DNA of 64,000 nucleotides from Haemophilus parainfluenzae ATCC 33392 (lineage in GTDB: Bacteria; Pseudomonadota; Gammaproteobacteria; Enterobacterales; Pasteurellaceae), in assembly GCF_031191205.1 (NCBI RefSeq), contig NZ_CP133470.1, positions 1,309,501 to 1,373,500 on the forward strand, in the 5' to 3' direction. Of the stretch, positions 59,727 through 64,000 are shown in pieces. Both the position numbers and the translations under genes were made by a program. The notes below the pieces were generated by a model. That model was given only the letters and a program-made list of their open reading frames with translations, was not told the DNA's origin and did not search any database. Numbering within the stretch: position 1 is the stretch's first letter; each line of letters opens with the position of its first letter.

Positions 59727-60182
59727 ATGAAAAAAATTGATGTCAAAGTTTTAGATAGCCGTATTGGCAACGAATTTCCTTTACCAACCTATGCAACTGA
59801 AGGTTCAGCAGGTTTGGATTTACGTGCATTGCTTGAAGAGGGCATTGAAATTCAACCAGGCGAAACTAAACTTATCCCAACAGGCCTTTCAATTTATATT
59901 GCCGATCCAAATCTTGCAGCGGTGATTCTGCCTCGCTCTGGTTTAGGTCATAAACACGGTATCGTATTAGGTAACTTAGTGGGCTTAATTGATTCAGATT
60001 ACCAAGGTCCATTAATGGTATCGGTATGGAATCGTGGTCATGAACCATTCAAAATCGAAGTTGGTGATCGTATTGCACAATTAGTCTTTGTGCCAGTAGT
60101 ACAAGCTGAATTCAATATTGTCAGCGAATTTACTGAAACTGAGCGTGGTGAAGGCGGTTTTGGTCATTCAGGTAAAAAATAG
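59727..60182 (+). CDS. dut: Deoxyuridine 5'-triphosphate nucleotidohydrolase Dut
   Basis: The product is a 151-residue trimeric dUTPase that makes dUMP for ThyA and keeps uracil out of DNA. The five family motifs are seen, including [28 protein letters not shown] and the C-terminal [10 protein letters not shown] arm that closes the active site. coaBC-dut-slmA order is conserved; slmA starts 3 bp after the stop. Uptake signal at 59683-59691 upstream. Confidence 0.97.
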   Translation: MKKIDVKVLDSRIGNEFPLPTYATEGSAGLDLRALLEEGIEIQPGETKLIPTGLSIYIADPNLAAVILPRSGLGHKHGIVLGNLVGLIDSDYQGPLMVSVWNRGHEPFKIEVGDRIAQLVFVPVVQAEFNIVSEFTETERGEGGFGHSGKK

Positions 60183-60185
60183 ACT

Positions 60186-60839
60186 ATGGTAGAACAATTA
60201 TCTCTTGTAGAAGTTGATGAGATTGCGGCGGAAATCAAACCGCCAAAAATCGAAAAACGTACGGTAAAAGAACGCCGCCAACAAGTGTTGACGGTGCTTA
60301 CCCATATGCTGCATTCTGAACGCGGAATGGAGCGTATGACAACGGCGCGTTTAGCAGAAGAAGTGGGTGTGTCAGAAGCTGCACTTTATCGTTACTTCCC
60401 AAGTAAAACCAAAATGTTTGAAGCGTTGATCGATAATATCGAAACGAATTTATTTAGTCGTATTACCACATCGATTCGCAATGAAACCAATACGATGAAT
60501 CGTGTACGTGACATTATGCAGATGATCCTCGACTTTGCGCGTAAAAACCCTGGTTTGACGCGTATTTTGACCGGACATGCATTGATGTTTGAAGAGCCGC
60601 TTTTACAGGCTCGTGTTGCCCAATTCTTCGATCGTCTTGAAATGCAATTTGTGAATATTTTACAAATGCGAAAATTACGTGAAGGACGTGGTTTTAACGT
60701 GGATGAACGTATCATTGCGGGGCACTTGGTAACCCTTTGTGAAGGGCAGTTTATGCGTTATGTCCGCACAAACTTCCGTTTAGGTGCAAATCAAAGTTTT
60801 GAACAGCAATGGCGTTTTCTTGAACCGCTTTTTGCTTAA
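60186..60839 (+). CDS. slmA: Nucleoid occlusion factor SlmA (TetR family)
   Basis: The product is a 217-residue TetR-like DNA-binding protein that blocks FtsZ ring formation over the nucleoid. The N-terminal helix-turn-helix is [20 protein letters not shown] followed by [10 protein letters not shown]; the rest is the helical FtsZ-binding domain. Length exceeds E. coli SlmA (198) by a short N-terminal extension, as in Haemophilus. Confidence 0.95.
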   Translation: MVEQLSLVEVDEIAAEIKPPKIEKRTVKERRQQVLTVLTHMLHSERGMERMTTARLAEEVGVSEAALYRYFPSKTKMFEALIDNIETNLFSRITTSIRNETNTMNRVRDIMQMILDFARKNPGLTRILTGHALMFEEPLLQARVAQFFDRLEMQFVNILQMRKLREGRGFNVDERIIAGHLVTLCEGQFMRYVRTNFRLGANQSFEQQWRFLEPLFA

Positions 60840-60860
60840 TTGACTTTAGTTGATAAATAT

Positions 60861-61079
60861 ATGATTATTCCGTGGCAGGAACTTCCAACAGAAACTTTAG
60901 AAAATATTGTGGAAAGTGTGGTACTTAGGGAAGGCACCGATTATGGTTCGCACGAATTTTCCTTAGAACAAAAAAAACAACACCTACTAAACAAGATTCA
61001 CAATGGAAGTGCAGTGATTGTTTGGTCAGAATTACATGAATCCATTGATATAAAAGATAAAATGGAATTTCTAAAATGA
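60861..61079 (+). CDS. YheU (UPF0270) family small protein
   Basis: The 72-residue product begins [20 protein letters not shown], followed by [18 protein letters not shown] and [13 protein letters not shown], a clear match to E. coli YheU. The function is unknown. The ATG at 60861 fits the family start; the frame opens earlier at a TTG overlapping the slmA stop. It lies between slmA and crp as in H. influenzae. Confidence 0.9.
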   Translation: MIIPWQELPTETLENIVESVVLREGTDYGSHEFSLEQKKQHLLNKIHNGSAVIVWSELHESIDIKDKMEFLK

Positions 61080-61095
61080 ATCAATAGGAGCTTAT

Positions 61096-61764
61096 ATGTC
61101 AGAAGATGTAGAATTACTAGAAGAACAAAAGCCGCAGGACGATGATCAGCAGCGCGATCCTGCTCTGGATTGGTTCCTTACTCACTGTCATTTACATAAA
61201 TATCCAGCAAAATCGACCTTAATTCATGCGGGTGAAGATGCCAATATTTTATATTTCTTAATTAAAGGAACCGTGATGGTTTCATCGAAAGATGATGAAG
61301 GCAAAGAGATGATTTTATCTTATTTAGGTGCCGGACAATTTTTTGGTGAAGCGGGTTTATTTGATGAAGGCTCGAAACGTTCTGCTTGGGTGAAAACGAA
61401 AACGCCTTGTGAAATTGCGGAAATTTCCTATAAAAAATATCGTCAGCTGATTCAAATTAATCCTGAAATTTTAATGTTCCTTACTGCTCAGTTATCAAAA
61501 CGCTTGCAAAATACATCGCGACAAGTGACTAACTTGGCCTTTTTAGATGTGGCAGGACGTATTGCTCAGGCGCTTATGCATTTAGCAAAACAACCTGAAG
61601 CGATGACGCATCCTGATGGTATGCAGATTAAAATTACACGTCAGGAAATCGGTCAAATGGTAGGGTGCTCGCGTGAAACCGTAGGGCGAATCATTAAGAT
61701 GCTGGAAGATCAAAATTTAATCCATGCGCACGGCAAAACCATTGTGGTTTACGGCACTCGATAG
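61096..61764 (+). CDS. crp: cAMP receptor protein CRP
   Basis: The product is a 222-residue global regulator. The N-terminal cAMP domain carries [19 protein letters not shown] (phosphate-binding Arg and Ser) and the C-terminal helix-turn-helix is [20 protein letters not shown]. It ends VVYGTR as in E. coli CRP but has a 13-residue acidic N-terminal extension. In this family of bacteria it acts alone on standard sites and with Sxy on CRP-S sites, such as the one before pilA. Confidence 0.98.
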   Translation: MSEDVELLEEQKPQDDDQQRDPALDWFLTHCHLHKYPAKSTLIHAGEDANILYFLIKGTVMVSSKDDEGKEMILSYLGAGQFFGEAGLFDEGSKRSAWVKTKTPCEIAEISYKKYRQLIQINPEILMFLTAQLSKRLQNTSRQVTNLAFLDVAGRIAQALMHLAKQPEAMTHPDGMQIKITRQEIGQMVGCSRETVGRIIKMLEDQNLIHAHGKTIVVYGTR

Positions 61765-61766
61765 CA

Positions 61767-61798
61767 AAAATAACCGTCTCTAATCAGACGGTTATTTT
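61767..61798 (+). terminator. Intrinsic terminator of crp
   Basis: A perfect 13-bp stem, AAAATAACCGTCT (61767-61779) and AGACGGTTATTTT (61786-61798), has a 6-nt loop and is followed by GTTTTTG. It starts 3 bp after the stop. Confidence 0.93.
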
Positions 61799-61888
61799 GT
61801 TTTTGTTACATTGATGTGATAGTTGAAATGTCTTTGTTAATTTTTATACGAAAAGCGAAAAAATACTTCTTTTAGTGCAATATCTTAA

Positions 61889-61917
61889 TTGACAAAATTG
61901 CGGAAGACTTCTATCAT
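61889..61917 (+). promoter_or_regulatory. Promoter of the 6S-like RNA
   Basis: A perfect TTGACA (61889-61894) and TATCAT (61912-61917) are 17 bp apart; the transcript would start near 61924. CATAAT three bases on is an alternative -10 with longer spacing. Confidence 0.75.
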
Positions 61918-61923
61918 AATACT

Positions 61924-62130
61924 GCCTTTCAACGTGGTTTGTTTGGAAGTCAGGATTGGTCTCCTGAATATATAAGTGGCTTTTAAAAGATTCTTAATCT
62001 TTTAATTTTATATCGCAGACTGGAACCCCAGAGATGCTTTAAATCTATGGTGGGCTAGGTAGAAATCCCGCAGGGATGCGATGCAGTAAGCCACTTGCTG
62101 TTAAGACCAATTCTGCTTAGTTCCACCACC
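61924..62130 (+). ncRNA. ssrS: 6S RNA (RNA polymerase-binding regulator)
   Basis: No open reading frame exists here, but the sequence folds into one long interrupted rod as 6S RNA does. The closing stem pairs CAGGATTGGTCT (61951-61962) with AGACCAATTCTG (62104-62115), and further out GTGG/GGAA with TTCC/CCAC. After a bubble, AGTGGCTT (61975-61982) pairs with AAGCCACT (62088-62095). Inside are a small hairpin AAAAGATT-AATCTTTT and an apical ATCCC/GGGAT hairpin. CTCCTGA after the closing stem resembles the CCCTGA of E. coli 6S. Family knowledge: it mimics open promoter DNA and sequesters sigma-70 polymerase in stationary phase. Exact ends are uncertain. Confidence 0.8.
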
Positions 62131-62194
62131 CTTCAAAACAATCTTCAATTTTCAAACTTTCATTTAACTCACTTCGAACGAAAAATTCTCAGCT

Positions 62195-62223
62195 AAAGTG
62201 CGGCCACTTTTTGCTTTTTTTTT
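62195..62223 (+). terminator. Possible terminator downstream of the 6S-like RNA
   Basis: AAAGTG-CGGC-CACTTT (62195-62210) is a 6-bp stem followed by TTGC and nine T. It looks like a decayed uptake signal (AAAGTGCGGCC). It is a weak stem, so low confidence. Confidence 0.4.
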
Positions 62224-62260
62224 GGCAAAAAAATACCGACCCATTTCGGAGTCGGTATTT
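62224..62260 (-). terminator. Intrinsic terminator of the NagE-type PTS gene
   Basis: AAATACCGAC (62231-62240) and GTCGGTATTT (62251-62260) form a 10-bp stem; on the minus strand it is followed by a run of T. It is 11 bp beyond the PTS gene stop. Confidence 0.88.
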
Positions 62261-62271
62261 CATTTGGTGTG

Positions 62272-63738
62272 TTATTTCACTTTTTGTTTCATGGCTTCTG
62301 CCACAAGTTCAGCTTCAGGGCCGAGAACCACTTGTAAGCCATCGTTACCGATTTTCACGATACCTTTTGCACCAAGAGACTTAAGCTGTTCTTCATTAAT
62401 TTTGTGTTGATCGACTAAGCTTAAACGTAAGCGAGTGATACAAGCATCAATATTTTTGAAGTTATCAACACCACCTAAAGCATCAATAAATTTGACCGCT
62501 CTTTCTTCGCGAGATTGGCTCGCAGCTGGTTGTGCTGCAGTGGTTTCTTCCGTTTCTTCAGTGCGACCTAATGTTTTTAAGTTGAACGCTTTAATTGCGA
62601 AACGGAATACTGCATAGTAAATCACGAAGAATACTAAGCCTTGTACGATGAGCATATACCATTCAATGGCTAATGGGTTGCGTGATGAAAGTACCATATC
62701 CACGAGACCCGCACTGAAACCGAAGCCGGCGATCCAATGCATTGTTGCCGCGATAAAGACAGAAATACCGGTTAATACCGCGTGGATGAAGTAAAGCACT
62801 GGTGCAACAAACATGAAAGAGAATTCTAATGGTTCAGTGATACCCGTAAAGAATGAGGCAAATGCGCCAGCAAGCATAATTGATGCAACTTTTGTTTTTT
62901 GGCTAGGTTTCGCACTGAGATAAATTGCTAGTGCTGCACCTGGTAAACCGAACATCATGACAGGGAAGAAACCTGCTTGATACATACCGGTTACACCAAC
63001 CGTTGCAGTGCCTTCAGCAAGTGATTTTGCACCACCTAAGAAGTTTGGAATATCATTGATGCCTGCTACGTCAAACCAGAATACTGAGTTCAATGCATGG
63101 TGTAAGCCAACAGGAATGAGTAAACGGTTGAAGAAACCGTAAAGACCAGCACCAACAGCGCCTAAGTCTTTAATGCTTTCACCGAATGATACTAAACCGC
63201 CGAAAATATATGGCCAGATGTAAAGCAATACGAAGCTGATGAACATCATGACAAAAGAAACGACGATTGGCACAAGGCGTTTTCCGCTAAAGAAGGAGAG
63301 TGCTTTTGGCAATTCCACTTGATAGAAGCGATTATAAAGTTCAGCCGAAATCACCCCGATCAAAATCCCAATAAATTGGTTATTGATTTTTCCGAAGGCC
63401 GCTGGCACTTCACTTACATCGATATGTTGTAGCTGAGCAACACTGCCTGGTGAAAGTAGAGTGGTTACCACATAGTAACCCACTAAACCTGAAAGTGCAG
63501 CGGAACCATGTTTGTCCTTAGATAAACCGAAAGCAACGCCAACGGCAAAAAGTAGGCCCATGTTATCGATGATAGCACCGCCTGATTTAATTAAAAATGC
63601 AGCAAGTTGACTATTCTCCCCCCAGCCATCAGGGTCAAGCCAGTAACCGATACCCATCAGTACAGCAGCTGCTGGTAAGACAGCGACAGGTACCATCAAG
63701 GCCTGCCCAATTTTTTGCGCATAACCTAGTACATTCAT
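62272..63738 (-). CDS. PTS system EIIBC component, N-acetylglucosamine/N-acetyl-amino-sugar type (NagE-like)
   Basis: The product is a 488-residue permease. The EIIC domain (about 1-375) starts MNVLGYAQKIGQALMVPVAV and has NRLLIPVGLHHALNSVFWF and GITEPLEFSFMFVAP, the glucose-superfamily signatures; details fit NagE better than PtsG. A Glu/Thr-rich linker leads to EIIB (about 410-488) with the phospho-cysteine in DACITRLRLSL. There is no EIIA domain, so a separate Crr-type EIIA is needed. It is divergent from nanE, so ManNAc or GlcNAc is a likely substrate. Confidence 0.85.
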   Translation of the reverse strand: MNVLGYAQKIGQALMVPVAVLPAAAVLMGIGYWLDPDGWGENSQLAAFLIKSGGAIIDNMGLLFAVGVAFGLSKDKHGSAALSGLVGYYVVTTLLSPGSVAQLQHIDVSEVPAAFGKINNQFIGILIGVISAELYNRFYQVELPKALSFFSGKRLVPIVVSFVMMFISFVLLYIWPYIFGGLVSFGESIKDLGAVGAGLYGFFNRLLIPVGLHHALNSVFWFDVAGINDIPNFLGGAKSLAEGTATVGVTGMYQAGFFPVMMFGLPGAALAIYLSAKPSQKTKVASIMLAGAFASFFTGITEPLEFSFMFVAPVLYFIHAVLTGISVFIAATMHWIAGFGFSAGLVDMVLSSRNPLAIEWYMLIVQGLVFFVIYYAVFRFAIKAFNLKTLGRTEETEETTAAQPAASQSREERAVKFIDALGGVDNFKNIDACITRLRLSLVDQHKINEEQLKSLGAKGIVKIGNDGLQVVLGPEAELVAEAMKQKVK

Positions 63739-63761
63739 TTTTTTCTCCTATTTATAAGTAA

Positions 63762-63776
63762 TGAAGTATTACTTCA
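63762..63776. promoter_or_regulatory. Operator-like palindrome next to the PTS gene
   Basis: TGAAGTATTACTTCA is a perfect 15-bp palindrome (17 bp with flanking A/T), 24 bp upstream of the PTS start. It matches the second palindrome (63853-63867) at 11 of 15 positions, suggesting one regulator. Confidence 0.65.
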
Positions 63777-63852
63777 TATTTTAAAGTAAAAAAAAATATT
63801 TTGTATAGATGTTGTCACTTTATCTTAAATTTGAGAAGCCGATCACAAATTT

Positions 63853-63867
63853 TGAAATTAAACTTCA
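63853..63867. promoter_or_regulatory. Second operator-like palindrome next to nanE
   Basis: TGAAATTAAACTTCA, an imperfect palindrome, is about 90 bp upstream of nanE and 31 bp before a TATAAT (63898-63903) that could be its -10. Centre-to-centre distance from the first copy is 91 bp. Confidence 0.6.
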
Positions 63868-63955
63868 AAAAATATTTTTTTATGGCGTGTGTTTTACTAT
63901 AATGACGAAAGAGCCAAAAGGACACCAAGTGTTACTGTCTAATATAGGAGTTTAT

Positions 63956-64000
63956 ATGTCGAAATTATCACATAATGAAGTCTTAGATAAAATCAAATTT
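63956..64000 (+). CDS. nanE: Start of probable N-acetylmannosamine-6-phosphate 2-epimerase NanE (partial)
   Basis: Only 15 codons are in the window (MSKLSHNEVLDKIKF), after a good AGGAG at 63946-63950. The N-terminus closely resembles Haemophilus NanE, which turns ManNAc-6-phosphate into GlcNAc-6-phosphate in sialic acid use. The divergent amino-sugar PTS gene agrees. With so little sequence the call is provisional. Confidence 0.6.
   Translation, partial: MSKLSHNEVLDKIKF

Noticed and set aside
62213..62223. Nine-T homopolymer as a contingency (phase-variation) tract
   Set aside because: It is intergenic at the end of a weak stem between two gene ends, better explained as a terminator tail.
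63826..63846. CRP-like site upstream of nanE (TTTGA...TCACA)
   Set aside because: The half-sites are eight bases apart rather than six, so it does not fit a CRP site.

Overview
The window is AT-rich chromosomal DNA of a Pasteurellaceae bacterium in the Haemophilus group. The main evidence is about 40 copies of the 9-bp Haemophilus-type DNA uptake signal (AAGTGCGGT / ACCGCACTT) at roughly one per 1.5 kb. The proteins closely resemble Haemophilus sequences, and many gene blocks follow Haemophilus order (rlpA-rodA-mrdA-rlmH-rsfS, pilABCD-ampD, rppH-lgt-thyA-tadA, menF-menD-menH, mutM-rpmGB-radC-coaBC-dut-slmA-crp). These blocks are joined in an order that, from memory, differs from H. influenzae Rd. 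A relative such as the H. parainfluenzae group or Aggregatibacter is therefore plausible, but the species is not proven. I saw no CRISPR array, insertion sequence, prophage, rRNA or tRNA.

Layout. 1-10.8 kb: cell-shape and wall-elongation genes (rlpA, rodA, mrdA, then mreBCD) with rlmH, rsfS, a YidE-type transporter and a YddA/SbmA-type ABC transporter. 10.8-17.8 kb: rhlB, a small acetyltransferase, yacG, coaE, and the competence pilus operon pilABCD with a CRP-S (Sxy-dependent) site in front of pilA, then ampD. 17.8-18.3 kb: a non-coding stretch with five consensus DnaA boxes and one near-consensus box, where the prevailing gene direction changes from minus to plus. 18.3-27.8 kb: rppH, a TauE/SafE permease, lgt, thyA, tadA, ung, grcA, lepA, lepB, rnc, era. 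27.9-30.1 kb: a three-gene phospholipid module (YnbA-like, PlsC-like, YnbB/CdsA-like). 30.2-37.3 kb: alaA, menaquinone genes menF/menD/menH with a lipoprotein inserted, and an MHS-family transporter. 37.4-39.8 kb: a MetE-like protein and an HI0933-type flavoprotein. 39.8-47.4 kb: periplasmic nitrite reduction to ammonia (nrfABCD) followed by cytochrome c assembly genes (ccmF, dsbE, fused ccmH). 47.7-55.2 kb: a 2500-residue trimeric autotransporter adhesin with three 861-bp tandem repeats that differ at one base I could find. 55.3-61.8 kb: a DUF554 protein, mutM, rpmG, rpmB with a structured leader, radC, coaBC, dut, slmA, a YheU protein and crp. 61.9-62.1 kb: a 6S-like RNA. 62.2-64 kb: a NagE-type PTS permease divergent from the start of nanE.

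How they fit together. The nrf/ccm genes, menaquinone genes, grcA (behind an FNR-like box) and crp describe a facultative anaerobe respiring nitrite and sensing carbon status. The pilABCD operon and the dense uptake signals describe natural competence; crp for its control lies in the same window. nagE and nanE are divergent and share two copies of one 15-bp palindrome, which points to a single local repressor for amino-sugar use.

The least explained elements are the DnaA-box cluster (possible origin or DnaA-binding locus), the repeat-expanded adhesin, the 36-bp inverted repeat between nrfA and the adhesin, the rpmB leader, and the nagE/nanE operator pair. All calls come from reading the sequence; no database search was run.
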